Positions 23,078 to 36,640 of a DNA stretch of 64,000 nucleotides are shown piece after piece; the stretch's first letter is position 1; each line of letters begins with the position of its first letter. The notes beneath the pieces are model-generated. The model saw only the letters and a list, made by a program, of their open reading frames with translations, was not told where the DNA came from and made no database searches. Origin of the DNA: Palaemon carinicauda (taxonomy: Eukaryota > Arthropoda > Malacostraca > Decapoda > Palaemonidae); NCBI RefSeq assembly GCF_036898095.1, contig NC_090729.1, forward strand, positions 62,585,282 through 62,649,281. The letters are read 5' to 3'. Made by a program: the position numbers and the translations under genes.

Positions 23078-25218
23078 GACTAATTTATTAAGGTAGGAGA
23101 AATATCACTTATAACCAAAAAATAACCTTTACAGATTATAGGCACGACTACAAACAGTGAAATGAAAAGATGGCAAATTTTTGGAACAATATTGTTACTA
23201 CACTGATGACTATGAGAGTACTATGACGCAGCAAGGTACACAGAATTTTTTTAATAGTGTAACCTACTTATACAAGGTCCGTCCTTTCATTCACCGGCTT
23301 AACCAACTCGTGCCACATGGTGTACTTAATCCTTTCCAACCGGCTGCTTGCTCCCCTATCCTTCAGTATCACGACTACGTCTACCGACTTCAGTTACTCA
23401 CTCTGCTCCCCTCGTATAACTATTCTCTACAACCAAGTTAATACTTATACACTTATCACTGTATCACTATAATTACTAGATTTTGTCTTTACTCTTCTCG
23501 TATGCCCTGCACTCCTTCTCTATTAATCCATCTCCCAAAGCAGCACATGTGGATGACATCACATCTGGCTTTCTCAATCATCCCTCTGCTACTCGAGTCA
23601 ATGAGTCAGCCTTTTTCTTATGAGAAGGGATCAATGATATGGATACTCGTGAATTGTTTTCCTCTGCTAAAGCTCTCACTATTGCAGCCCTTCGTCGAAT
23701 TAGTATTTCATTAGCTGCATTTGATTTTAATCAGCTCTTTCCTGTAAATCCCTCTGATATCCAATGATGCACAGTTGCAGAGTACATCTTTTTTTTTTAC
23801 TTCCTTCACTTCCCATGCTAGCATAAGTTTCATTCCTTGTATTAACTCATGGGGATGTGTCCCAACCAAAATGGATTCAAGCTGTGGAGCATCACCAAAC
23901 AAGTCGTGATCAGTACCATTAACCTTTTGACTCAAAGAAGAGATTCACCCTTCCAAGATAAAGGAACTAAAAGTGAGAACCAAAACCAAGAAGCAAAAGT
24001 GAATAGGAGAGCCTTTTCCAACAATTGAAACAGAAAAAAGCTATCGAGGAAATTATTCTGATCAATAAGAAATTCAAAAAAATCTCAAAGGTAGACTGAA
24101 GGAAGTCATATTTATGGATCGCTCAAAGGAGAAAACGTTTTGTTTGTAAAGCAGAGAAAAGTATTGAAGGCTTACTTCAAAACGTACTATAGATCTTGAA
24201 ATGACACACTAAACGAGAAGTTGAAAAAAGAAAAATTAGTCTGATAAGATATGAATTTAATAGGTGTGTATACTATAATGAAGCAAAAACAACAATTATT
24301 AATGTTCGTGGAGATGATTGAATCATTTTTGGAAATTCTGATTTGATATATTAATGGGAATAATTCAATAGTTATTACTGAATATTTGCTTCTATTTTAC
24401 AATTTTAAATTAGGTAATTCCCCATTCCAATTAAATTCTTTTACGTGCTGCCAACGCAAGAGCCCATGTCTTACATAAGGTAAGGCAATCTTAAGAGACA
24501 GACAGACAGAATATTTGAAATAATCAAATTGGTTAAGGTTGATATTTTCTTACAAACTTTCGAAAAGGGTGAGTGACACCACAGCCTTTGCAAAAATCCT
24601 TTTGCTCTCAGAGTTCCAACTGCATTGAACCGGAAGTATTTAGCAAGACAGTAAATGTCGAACCCACAGCCAGTGTGGCCACATATACAGATTAATCATA
24701 AATATAAAGGTTTTTAATAATAATTAAGATTTTAGGATTGTTCTTATAAAATAAGATTTTTAGGAGACAAGACATTTTCCCTAAAAAAAAAAAAAAAATT
24801 CTTTTGACAATGCATTAAAACTGCAATATTCATTCGTAATTATCTAATATACTTAAACTATAAAATTATTTTGCCAGCATAATGCAAATATTGAAATATA
24901 GTGTTTTAGCAAATATCGAAGCAGTTAGAGTTCTAATAACTTATTAAATATGTTATGAAAACTTGATTTAGCAAAAAAATCATTTGTGCTTAATTTCAAA
25001 GAACCAACACAGGGTTTTAGAATGTGGGTCATATTTTGTTTTAAGCAGAATTCGAAGAATGAACAGTTTTTCCTTTCTTTACCCTGGTTGTGCCTTGTTC
25101 TCCGTTGGGCCCAAATCTCATTGATCAAATCAACAAGAATATACGAGACACCGGGCCTTTTCTTGCTATGTCTCTTCTCATCTGCGTTGAAAGAGTTAAT
25201 TTCATTCTTGTATTTGAC

Positions 25219-25220
<2 letters not shown>
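23078..25220. other. No gene recognised; right flank of DIRS copy 1
   Basis: AT-rich sequence. The 86-codon plus frame at 23181 and the 78-codon frame at 24986 resemble nothing I know and show no coding signature. A short segment near 24555-24600 resembles 8345-8385 (GGGTGAGTGA..ACACAGCC). A TGTC/AGACAGACAGACAG run lies near 24500. Confidence 0.4.
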
Positions 25221-25221
<1 letters not shown>

Positions 25222-25315
<94 letters not shown>

Positions 25316-25316
25316 T
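25222..25316. repeat. (TA)n(TG)n microsatellite
   Basis: About 39 TA units followed by about 8 TG units, directly before a fragment of the AAT-tailed repeat. Confidence 0.95.
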
Positions 25317-25960
<644 letters not shown>

Positions 25961-26013
25961 TTCCTCCCCTTTTAAGAGTAAAATTACTATCCAAGACTAT
26001 TTCAAGAATATAA

Positions 26014-28012
26014 TTAGAAATATTGAGATTTATACAATTCAAAATAATGTTTCTCAACTCCTATGGAGCCGAGGTTGATGGATAGAGCATCGGCGATGGT
26101 GTTCCGTGATCCCGAGATTTTCCTCACTTCGATGTTAAATGAGGAGAGAATGTAGGACCATCTGAGAAGTTTCTGGTTGGTGAACTTCGCACGGTAGAGG
26201 AAACTCAGAGGCATGTGGTCAGAGTAGACAATAACATTGTCTAGGCCTTCCAGATACGGACGGAAATGTAGCACAGTGTTGATTATACTGAATAATTCTT
26301 TTTCTACTGTAGTCCATCTGAGTTGTGACCCTTTGAAGAATCCAGAATGATAGGCTATGGGCAAGAGTCTCTCCAACAGAGGCAAGGAAACAACACCATC
26401 ACTCACAATTTCCTGTAGAAGAACACCACCAAAACTGATGTTGCTGGCATCTACCTGAAGAAAAAAAGGTTTGGTGTTGTCAAGAGCTTGTAGAAGTGGC
26501 TTGGAAACCATAAATAGTTTTAGCTGATCAAAGGCCCTGTTATGATTACATGTCCACTTAAAAGGTACTTTGGTTGAAGTTAGAGCAAAAAGTGGAGCAG
26601 TGATTGCTGAAAAATTTGGGCAAAATCGGGAATAGTATGACACCATGCTTAAAAAAGTCTTAAGCTCTTTCCTATTCCTTGGTTCTGGATATTCCTGGAT
26701 GGTACCAATGTTCACATCCTTAGGAACAATAGTGCCACTGCCTATGATGTGACCAAGATAAGTTACCTGACCTTTACCAAAGGAGCTCTTTGCAAGGTTG
26801 ATGGTCAAGTTTGCCTCTCTTAATCTTTCGAAGAGGGAAGTTAGTATTCTCAGGTGTTCTTCCCAGGTAGCGGTTGCTACGACAATGTCGTCCAGGTACA
26901 CATATACATGGGGGAGACCCCTGATGATGTCTTGCATAGTCCTCTGAAATGTAGCTGGGGCATTGGTTAGGCCAAATGGCAATACATTATATTCAAATAA
27001 ACCAAAAGGAGTGATGAATGCTGAAGCTTGTTTGGCCCTTTCGGTTAGCTTAATTAATCTGGTAGTAGCCTTTCAGCAGGTCTATTTGAGTTAAATATTT
27101 GGCATTACGGACAGAATCTATTATATCAGTTATTCTGGGCAACGGGTAAGAGTCTTTTACAGCCTTTAAATTAAGTTTTCTATAATCGGTACACAAACGG
27201 TAGGTATTGTTGGCTTTCCTTACCAGAATGCATGGAGAAGCCCATGGGGATGTACTGGGCTTGGCAAGGTTATGTTCCAGCATGTATTCCACTTCCTGTT
27301 TCAAGATAGGCAGATGGCAATAAGATACCCTATAAAAAGATTGTCTGATGGGGTTTGTATTAGGTTCTCGCACTACATCCTGCTTTACTCTGGTGCAACT
27401 TCCAGGCTTATCTGAACAAATTGATGCATACTTGCTAATGAGTATACTTAAATCTTTCTTTTGATTTGGTGAACAGTCTAGGAACTGTGGAAGGGACTTT
27501 AGAATTTCCGAATTGTTCATGTCCTTCCAAGACAAAGTCGACTTCACACTGAAATCAGTCTCGTCATCCTCGGGACTCACCTCTGTACCAACCTTGGTAG
27601 GAGTCTGCACCTCATTCTACATCTCATTTTGTGACCTGTGATTAAGAGGCGTTAGTGACAAACTCTGCTTGGCAGATTTAAAGTCATGAATTACATGATT
27701 AACTATACCTGTGGTAGATTCATGATGGGGTTTTATCAAGTTCACATGTACAAGCTGAGTAGACTTACGTTTGTCAAGAGTTGTAATAATATAATTTGTT
27801 TTTGTGGTCCGCCTGATAATCTTATAAGGTCCCATGAATTTCTCTTTCAAGGGAGAGCCAGGTACGCAGCGATATACCAGCACCTTATCTCCACACTTAA
27901 ACTCTCTTACCTTTGCCTTCTTGTCATATCTATCCTTCATAAGCTCTTGAGCATGCTGCAAGTTCTTTCGAGCGAAGGCATGGATATGCAACAACTTCTC
28001 CAAGGACTTCAA
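26014..28012 (-). pseudogene. Gypsy pol with order integrase C-terminus - RT - RNase H
   Basis: Residues from 28012 down are an integrase C-terminal GPY/F-type module (FKCGDKVLVYRCVPGSPL, then KFMGPYKIIRR and LVHVNLIKPHH). An in-frame TAG at 27617-27619 follows, and the same frame continues through a linker into RT (PSTSPWASPCILVRK, LCTDYRKLNLKAVKDSYPLP, IDLLKGYYQI). A stop and one-base shift near 27045-27050 move RT to another frame: FGLTNAPATFQ, then VYLDDIVVA with YLDD at 26887-26898. RNase H follows (LQVDASNISFGG, TVEKELFS, VYSDHMPL, NTIADALS). Apart from these two lesions the frame is open. The integrase catalytic core is missing because of 5' truncation. Confidence 0.88.
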
Positions 28013-28015
28013 GTA

Positions 28016-28799
28016 TTAGGGAAGGATTACTTGATTTTCTTTCCTAGAACCTTTTAGTATCTGTTCTTTTATCATGCTGTGATACCTATATCACTGAGAC
28101 TCTAACGTATGCGAACAACACAAGTAGAAAGAGGAAAATTGTATGCATAATTGTATATTCACTAGTATCATTTTGCCTAAATAGCTAGAATTCATTAAAG
28201 ATGAATACCGGGAATGTTGTTTTGCTGACTAAATAATGCCTGCATGACGAATGAGAGCACCCAAAATGGCGCTTCCGGTATCCGGCTATGCTCAATAAAA
28301 CAAATTAAATAATACTAATTTCACTGTGATGCAGGAGCTAAAAATTATACGCTGTAAAGATTAAATATTCAACTTTCCAGAGGCAGAAGATGCTGGAGAA
28401 TGCATGATAAATCCTCTAAAAAAACGATCTAGAATGCTAGATGAACAGGGAGAACACTGTGCGAAATCGCTACCATAAAAGGAATGAGCTCCTTCTTGGA
28501 GCCTCATAGCAGTAGGGGAGGAAGGGTAACCTTGATAACGGCTCCCCTTCAGTTTCGCCACTCTTCCCCCTCGAAGCGAAAATGCTATTCGGGGTGAAGA
28601 TTGCCATATGTCGTATCAAGATATACGTCCCCTGATATTATGTGATATCCTTAAGAAGAATTTCAAGAATACTCGCACTAGGAGTTAGAATTCTGGAGAC
28701 CTATGGTCAATTCTCTGGGAATATCACTGTAGCTAGATATGCCTTAGAAAGCTGCCTAATGGAACCTTCCATCAGGAAGACAGGGCTTGAGCCCCAAAA
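28016..28799 (-). mobile_element. DIRS copy 3, 5'-end fragment
   Basis: Its right end GGCTTGAGCCCCAAAA matches the copy 1 and 2 termini. Reading inward on the minus strand it follows copy 2 past the ITR: GAATTCTAACTCC, GATATC..AATATCAGGGG, CCTCTGGAAAGTTGA, TAGCTATTTAGGCAA, GAGTCTCAGTGATATAGGTA. It stops near 28060-28016 at the gypsy integrase, so only the 5' terminal 0.8 kb remains. Confidence 0.75.
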
Positions 28800-29112
28800 T
28801 GCCCTGTTACTGGACAAACATGCCAGAATTGTAGAAAGATGAGTCATTTTGCAACTGCTTGAAGATTCCCTAAACAGTACGCAAAGAAAATAAATGCTAC
28901 AGTCGATACGATTGGTCAAGAGAATAATGCGGAAAATGTTCATAATAATCAGGATAATTCAGAAACTGATTTTGCGTTTCGCATAAATTTTGTCAATAAA
29001 AATGCAAAGAAACATATCTTGGTAGAAGTAATCATAAATGGTAAACCAATTTTGATGCAAGTTGACACAGCAGCCAATGTATCAATCATGTCTGAGCAAA
29101 CAGCTAAAAGAG
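28800..29112 (+). pseudogene. Ty3/gypsy gag zinc knuckle and protease fragment
   Basis: A short open stretch between two DIRS ends. It starts inside a CCHC knuckle (CQNCRKMSHFATA), where the codon for the last Cys is now TGA. It continues to a retropepsin core (VEVIINGKPILMQV, then DTAANVSIMS), in which the active-site D-T/S-G reads DTA. The nucleocapsid packages RNA and the protease matures the polyprotein; both signatures are damaged. It is cut by DIRS termini on both sides. Whether it comes from the neighbouring Gmr1-like element, which is on the other strand, cannot be decided. Confidence 0.75.
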
Positions 29113-29251
29113 TTTTTGGGCTCAAGCCATGTCGTCCTGATGGAAGTTCCTTAAGGTAGCTTCCTAAGGGATAAATGTACTACAGTGATATTCCCAAAGA
29201 ATTTTACCTTTAGGTATCCAGAATTCTAACTCCTGGTGCGAATATCCTTAA

Positions 29252-30602
29252 CCCTGGAAAGGTATGATGGGTCGTATGCGACCCCTACAGCATTTTCAAA
29301 ACCTGTTTTTTCCCCATAAACCATCAGCTGTCTCGAATATGGAAGTGATCGACCTGCAAGGGGTGACTAGTCTACATGCCATTGTCTGTTTTAGGACTGA
29401 TTTTCGTCTAACTTCCCTCTTTCCCCGTTTTTTTACCCACCCAGGGGTCGACCTCGACCCTGACATACCTTTATAGGGGTAAGTGATCAAACAGCAAAGT
29501 TATTACATAATTATAAATTGTCGAACAGTGTTGATACTTGTTTGGTTCTTTATAGTTGGAAAGTGTGGATGGATGGTGTGTCTACCACTTGCATGACATT
29601 GGTTTTGGCTTAGATGCCATATATTGCCATGAGGTCCATTTTCCCTCAAATGCTAATTTCTGATTTTTTTTTTATTTTTTGCAAATTTGATTTTTTACTA
29701 TTTATTTTGAATTTATCTTCAATAATGGCCAGCAGGCAGTATTACCTCGGCATGGATGTCATCAACACACTTCTAATGGAGTTAAAAAGAGATGTTGATG
29801 ATAATATGGAATTTGCAACCCCATTCTTCATTTCAAGTGGTAGATTGGGCTGTAAGAGTTGTTGCAGTCTGCGGCCATTTTGTTGACATACCCGAAAGGT
29901 AAGTTGGCATATCTCTATATATTCTTGTTCTGTATAGAATTCTTGATATTTTGGTATATTTTAATGCATAAATATCATATTTTATAGGAGATACAATGAT
30001 TTTCATAAGAAATTTACGTTGTGAAACTAGGCCGTCAAAAAATGACCTTTAGATTTCGCCCCTGATATAACAGTAAATTACGTCTTAGTGCACATTTTAT
30101 TATGTATTTCTGTTCTAGGATAATATGAGTTTATTCTATAAAAAAATTAGCCTCTTCCTATTTCATTTGGGTACCCAAGAAAAATCATGAAATTTGGACA
30201 AATTTTTTTGCCCAAAAAAAGTTACCCTTTTTTTCTCATTTCAGATCTTGACTTCTATGGGTCCAACTCATTTCCAGCAATTACACGCTGTTGCTTTGCC
30301 ATCTAAGAAGGTGTCCTTAAAGGGATTTATGTGTATATGTATATTTCTAATTTTTGTGAATATTTACGTCGTCTTTTTTTTGTATACTTAAATTTTTAAT
30401 ATATTTCCAATAAATAGTTATTTTGTAGATGGGTATCATTTATAGTTTCAGTAGTTTTTAGCATTCTTTGAAGTATTTTTAGCAAGTCAAACAATACAGA
30501 TTGATGCATAACTGAATTTTTCCTGAATTTTTTTCGGAATCGGGGTCGAGCGCGACCGAGTATACCCTTAAAAGGGTGTCCGAGGAGTGTACCTATCCAG
30601 GG
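29252..30602. mobile_element. TTAA-flanked piggyBac-type non-autonomous element
   Basis: The left end is CCCTGGAAAGGTA; the right end is the complement of CCCTGGATAGGTA. TTAA lies at 29248-29251 and 30603-30606. Removing the element restores the DIRS terminal repeat (GCGAATATCC-TTAA-ATATTCTC), consistent with the related stretch in copy 3. Both subterminal regions carry GGTC/GACC palindromes: GGGTCGTATGCGACCC at 29269 and GGTCGAGCGCGACC at 30544. No transposase is identified; a 90-codon frame at 29614-29886 (MASRQYYLGMDVINTLL within it) might be a transposase N-terminal relic, but I cannot show it. Confidence 0.85.
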
Positions 30603-30606
30603 TTAA

Positions 30607-33542
30607 ATATTCTCTCAAGGATATCGCATAATATCAGAGGATGTATTCTTGACACGCTTAATAGAAATCTGCACCTTTATAGCGTTTACGCTTTGAGGAC
30701 GTGTGGCAAAATAAAAGGGAGCCGTATCAAGGCTACCCCGTTCTCGTACTACTATTGAGAATGATAACAGCGCCATTCCCACGATGGCGGACATTCCTTA
30801 TTTTGTAGCGATTTTGCTCGGTGGTATTCCCTGCGGATCGAACTTTTCGATCGTTTTAAGGATTATAAATTATGCTTTCTCCATCTTTTACCGCCTCTGG
30901 AAAGTTGAGTACCGGGTGTTTACTATGAGTATAATTTAGCTTCTGTTTCACAACGTAATTAGAGTAATTTATTGTGCTTAAGAGCTAGGCCAGTTACTGG
31001 AGGCGCCATGGGCGCCGTCGTTCATTAGGCATGTGTTTTTTAAATAGCAGAACGTCTTCCAGTTTAAATAGCTTTATTTAATTATTTTAATTATTTAGCT
31101 ATTTAGGCAATTTTTCTCATAAAGATTTGATAATGTGCATAATTTTCCTTTCTCTGTCGATAATATAGTTAGAGTTTCGGTAATTTAGGTAACCAAGATC
31201 TCGTCTAGCCTAGGTATTCTAACCTAGGCGTTTTACTATGCTTTCAGACATCCCCCGGTTACCCTCGTGTATTGTTTTCAATTCAGCGGAGACTGATACC
31301 TCCTAGAATTATATGAAACATTATACGTCTCTTCGGAGATTTAAGGGTAATATCTTTCCCTCTGAGTGTAGCTTCAGGCTACAACCCTAATAGCCGTGCC
31401 TTGAATTTTATTCAGACATGACTAACCTAGGGTTTTTCCTGCCTCTTCTCTTGAACCGCTGGTTGTGGTATACCAGCAGGTTTTGGGATTTAGTCAGAAT
31501 CTCAGAGTATTTAGTCTTATGTCGGCGACCTGCCGGCAGGGCGAATGGGTTGTAGAATACCATCATTCCCCTGCCGTCTAGGCTGCCAGCAATGGAGGTT
31601 AGCCCTCCCTAGCCGCACTTGAAGTAGTGGTAGGATACCATCTTCTCCTTGCAACTATAATACTAGTCCTGCGCCGCAGTCCTCTACGCTGAAGAGTGAT
31701 CTTCTTTTGCCTAGGATGACGTGGCACTGGAACTCCCGTGATGAGAGGAGGCGGCAATGCCGCCATCCCCTTAACTGTGTTGGCAATCTCTAGGATGGAG
31801 AACTGAGACTCTCCTATCACCTAGGATTCTGCCGATACTGAAACAGAGTTTCTTTTAACAAGTGTTGGGACTGACAATTTTGTCAGTTCCTTTCACACTC
31901 TATTCAGGACCCTGTTCCCTACCCCTCTGTCCACTTTTGATGGCCGAGCCATTGTCTTTCTTGGTCTGGCATCTTGCAACCTTACCATTGCCGATAGGTT
32001 GCCGGAGCCAGCCAGACTCCCTCTCTAGCGATAACATTGGCTGACGACAATGCATACTGCAGGCAACCACATCATTTGTTGGTAGCTATGGTCCCTACCA
32101 TTAGCCGATGACTGTCGGCAGCCAAGATGGCTGCCGACAGCTGGCGGCTGCCGGCAGTTGGCAGCTGCGGCAACTGGCGGCTGGCAGCGGCTGCCGGCTG
32201 CCGGCGGCTGGTGGCTGGCGGCTGAGAGTGGGAAGTCCCTTGCTATCCCCAAGGTTCCTCAGTTCTCCCTTGGACTGTTATTCAGGAGTTCTATTGCCGG
32301 ATTACCGCCGGCCAGACCAGTACAGATAAGGGCTGACTTAGATGGCAGCACGCCGACTGTACTGATACTGCCGGAGGCTAGCCTGCCGGCAGTGTACTGG
32401 CGGCACCTCACCGGCAATAGTACTATAGCTGGATGGAAGCTTGAATGGCACATTCTCCCCTTCCATTGGAACCTTCTATTTGGAAGAAAGGCAGTAAAAT
32501 GAGACTTTTACATCCTTAATTACTGTATACATATACAGTAAAGGTGTAGCCTTTCCTCCATGCTATCTCTCTCTCTAGCTAGCATACTAGACATGCCGGC
32601 AAGACCTAATTATGTCGGCAACATGCCGGCTGAACTACAGTATATGTTATAAACGTAGCCAGTATATCTACAGTATAGAATATACTGCTGATAGAAAATT
32701 ACTATATATTTTATACTAGTAGTTATTTCCAATATCTTGGATATCCAACACAGGTATTTGCTGAACCCAATCCCATATTGAATAAATATGATTTCTTCAA
32801 TATCATGATTAGAAATCAGTATTCGGATTACCCTATAATATTAAATAACTTCAAGGCAGAAGTGATAAACTCCTAACCCTTAAAGGGTAGAGCCTTTATC
32901 CTTGAGTCTCCCTGATCAGGAAACTCTATATTTTAATATTGTAAGGAAGGGTGCAGAAAATAGGCTGAGTGGGATATACAAATATATGTCTTTAATTTCT
33001 CTAGTCCAACTGGCTTCATGCTAGATGGACCGTACTGTCATATGCTACTATGAAGGCAGCATAATGACTAGACTACAATACATGATGTACAGTAGCCAGT
33101 AAATTGCAGTATAGACTTGCTGCAAATAGAAAACTACAGTACCATTATACAGTAGTAATTTCTAACATACCTTGGGTACCCTTGTACGAGCATTCCGCTG
33201 GTACCGCTCATATATTGAATGAATAGTTTTCTTCAATATTCTAATTGAGAATCAGTCATCCTGACCCCAAAGTATTAACATCATTTTGGGACAGTGAATT
33301 GGTACTTCTCTACCCCTAGGGGTAAGAGCCCTTCTACTGGGAGTTACTCAATAGAGGAACCCCCATGTAGTTAATACTGAGGGCAGGTAACAGCATTTGC
33401 TTGCAGGGGTACACAAGTATGTATCTCCTACTATCCCTTTATAGCTTACTATCCTAAGTTATTCTGTTGTAGATGACCTTTGTATGTTGATCATCAGGGA
33501 GATAACCCTTTATATACTCATTTGGTTCTCCTTTCTTTACAG
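30607..33542 (+). other. DIRS copy 2 ITR remainder and long 5' leader
   Basis: Continues the ITR from 30607, then a non-coding leader of about 2.5 kb. A dense cluster of CTGCCGGCAG-like palindromic motifs lies at about 31520-32420, with single copies to 32630. The leader ends in a splice-acceptor-like CTCCTTTCTTTACAG at 33528-33542. Open frames in the leader are compositional shadows. Confidence 0.6.
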
Positions 33543-35717
33543 GAGGAACACCAGATACCTTGTGCTGCAGTCCTCTGCAAGGCTAAGAGTAAATATTTTT
33601 ACGGTCATAATACTTGCAGGTTTCATGCCCCCTGCAATATTATTTCCGGGTCCCTACATTATTGGAACCCACAGGTTTTTAATATATGTCGGACATTAAT
33701 GACTGAAGGTTTTGAAAATCCCAAGTCTACAGAGACTAGAGATACTGCTCAATACAAGTTACGCAATTGGGTGAGAGGCATCCAAAAAATCTCTCCGGGA
33801 CCCTTCCTACCTACTGACAGAATGCATAAGCTACTATTTCCGAAAGCAAGCAAGGAAATGGTAGTGCCTCAGGAGCCAACTACATCCTCTGATGGCCAGA
33901 AAACCTTTGGGATTGAGGGCAAGAAGTGCCCCAAGGTAGAAGAGAAAAATGTCACGTCGGAATTTCCTCCGCCTATGCCGGCTATAGAGCCATCGATGTC
34001 GACATCATCGTCTTCTACTCCTCTATTGGATAAAATGGTACAATTATATATCCAACTGAAGAATCAGATAGAGGGCTTTCGTAAACAAAACGAAAAGCAG
34101 GAAGAAAAACGCGAGATAGAGCCTTGCAAAGCTTCTCTTGTCGCTTCCAAGGGGTCAGTTAAACGACCCATGGATCAAGACCTACCAACATGCACCAAAA
34201 CCAATCCCTGGAGGTTTGCGGAACAGATGCCAATTTTAAATGGCAATCTCTACATCACAGAGAAAATGGGTGCTGTTCCTTTGGACATAATTCAATTTTG
34301 GCCAAGCTTCTATGCTTTCCCTAATTGTTGGGTTTGACTGAAGTACAAACCAAATTCAAGGAAAGGAACAGAACCAAAGGAGGTCATGATTCTCGACCAT
34401 GATAAGGCACAGTCTATACTCTCAGGTAGTCTGAAAAAGGCGGGTTATTCAGAGTCGAAGGTATTCTCACTGAATAACAGACACCCTTCCTTTTTTGCTC
34501 CTTCTTCACTCTCATTCCACTTTACGGGGAAAGCATTTATATCTGTTGCCAAAGCGGTGGAGGTGGGTAAGCCATGTCCCACACTCGAAGAGTGCAAGCT
34601 TCTCTCACCAGCTTTTCTGGGACAAGAAAAGGATTGGAAAGAAGTCCATTTGACTTTTTCAGTAGGAAAATTAGACGCGGATGTCGCCAGTCGACAATTT
34701 AATGTATATCTCCCTAAATTATCTGAGATGCTCTTGCATAACGAACAAGAGACAAAAGAGACACTTGCGACCTCCCTTTCTCTACAAAACTACATAGAGT
34801 TGTGTTCAACCTACAAAAATACCCCAGACATGCTCATGGTCATAGCCAAAATGCATATGGCTATCTTAGCGAAGGACCTTTACGCCTTTATGAAGGCTAG
34901 GAGAGCATGTAGAGAGTTTGTGTTCGCTGCTGCAACAGTGAAACACGAAACGAGGAAGCTAATATCTTCCAACATCTGGGGTAAAGACTTCTTCCCACAC
35001 GAGATAATCAAGAAAGTAATTAAGAACGCCACCATGGAGAACATAAGTCTTTTCCAAAAATGGGGCATCCTTTCTAAGAGGAAATCTTCCATGGTTGTGG
35101 GTCCCCAACCTAAAAAGATAAAAAATGCTGGAAATATCCTGGCTGCTCAACAACATCCCACTATTCCAGTGACTACGATGCCACAGGCAGATGGTCAAAA
35201 GTCTAAACCTACTGACTATTCAAAGCATGAAGACGCTTCTAAGAGGAACATTCCTTCAGGATCGCAAGACCTTCGAACCTTCGGTCCAAAGCCTATTCAA
35301 GATGATCCCTTGATGGGAAGCAGAAATGTCCCCACCATCATTTCCTTACCTTCTCCTACAATTCAAAATCCTCCTGGAGGAGTATACCTGAGAGCTATAG
35401 AGCATACAGGTGGTAAGAAAACAATAGCTCATCGAGTTCCAGGGAAGGCTGTTTTGTGTTCACAAGGACTCAAGAAATCTCTGAGTCCTTCTGAACTTGT
35501 CGCCACTCAACAAGTTCATAGAAAACAGCAAGTTTTGAATGTTAATCCTTCTGAAAATATGGACCTTGTCCCAAGTAGGGTTGTTTGTAGTCTTGTCATA
35601 CCTGAAAGGTGTCTTGCGGACCCTTCCAGTCAACCACCCCCCTTCCTCCTATCCAGAGTTCAAGTTACAGATAGTAACATTCATCCTAGGAAAGATGTGT
35701 CGGATTCACAGTCCTAA
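33543..35717 (+). pseudogene. DIRS gag, copy 2, one in-frame TGA
   Basis: Homologous to the gag at 16488-18443. The Cys/His module recurs as CAAVLC, FYGHNTCRFHAPC, HYWNPQVFNIC, followed by WVRGIQK, the core DLPTCTKTNPWRFAEQMP and SSNIWGKDFFP. A TGA at 34335-34337 replaces the Arg codon that follows NCWV (CYVRLR in copy 1). Otherwise one frame is open from 33480 to 35717. The ATG used in copy 1 reads ATA here, so this copy also lacks that start. The last 150 codons overlap the RT region and are probably non-native read-on after loss of the gag stop. Confidence 0.82.
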
Positions 35718-36640
35718 GTATCTTCATAGGATTGGCAGACTTAGTCACGTCAAAGTCAAGCCTAGAAATGGTTCAGGCATTTATATACCTGAACGAGAGG
35801 CTGGGGTGGGCAGCACCCGAAGTGGCTGGCCAATGTGCATTCAAGGAAATGACCCGGTTCCGGGACATCACGGATGCAAGATAAACTTCTAGAAGTCTCG
35901 ACTTTTCCCAGCTCAAGGGTTTCAATGACTGAAAAACCATTGAAGCCCACAGTCACATCAACTCTCCTTACCCTTGGGAATATAAAACGAGCTCGCCAGG
36001 TCTGTCAAGAGACTCAGGTAATCAGTCAGATTTCCAAGACGTCAACAGGGACAAGCGCTAAACTTTCACCAGTTCGCAATAGTGACAGACCTAGTGCTAA
36101 GAGCACAGCGGAAAGATGCGTTAAGAGCCTGGAAAAAATACGCATCAAACGCTTGAAGAGTTAAAAAAAAGACTGATATCGGTCCGCCTTTAATCGCTTC
36201 TCTAACAAAAATTAAAGCACGAAAGTCCCAAGACTTTGCTGGTCCTATCATGAGTGGGGAAGCCCCCTCCATACAGATCAGACTTCCTACGACTGATCTG
36301 GGACACCGAAGCGATAATAAGACGTCACAATTGAACGTCTCATACAGTCTAGGTGAAGTTACCCATCCCTTTCTTAAAGGGATGGCACCTGCCAGCAGTT
36401 CATTTACAACTGATCCACAAGGTGACAGTGGATGCTCTATTTCGGTTCAAGCCGATAGAGTTGGAATGGTCCATGGACGCAGACCTATTCCGTCCCAGTT
36501 GGGAACAAGTCCCGGAATTACAATTCGACCTCTTCGTCACGAGCGTCTTCAAGAAACTACCTCGATATGTAGCCCCATACGAGGATCCTCTAGTGGGGCT
36601 GATAGACAATTTGAAGAACTTGAAGATGAGGCTGGTCCTA
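35480..36640 (+). pseudogene. DIRS RT-RNase H remnant, copy 2
   Basis: Residual RT words match copy 1, with NLSPLNKFIENSKF near 35500 and KSRLFPAQGFQ near 35890. The catalytic YLDD box reads YLNE near 35788-35799, so both Asp are gone, and part of the palm is deleted. The central RNase H region with its first Asp is deleted, but its tail persists at 36353-36580 (WHLPAVHLQ, VTVDALFR, PRYVAPYEDP). Several stops and frameshifts. This copy cannot make an active polymerase. Confidence 0.75.

Noticed and set aside
23181..23441. 86-codon plus-strand frame in the right flank of DIRS copy 1
   Set aside because: No recognisable domain and no supporting context.
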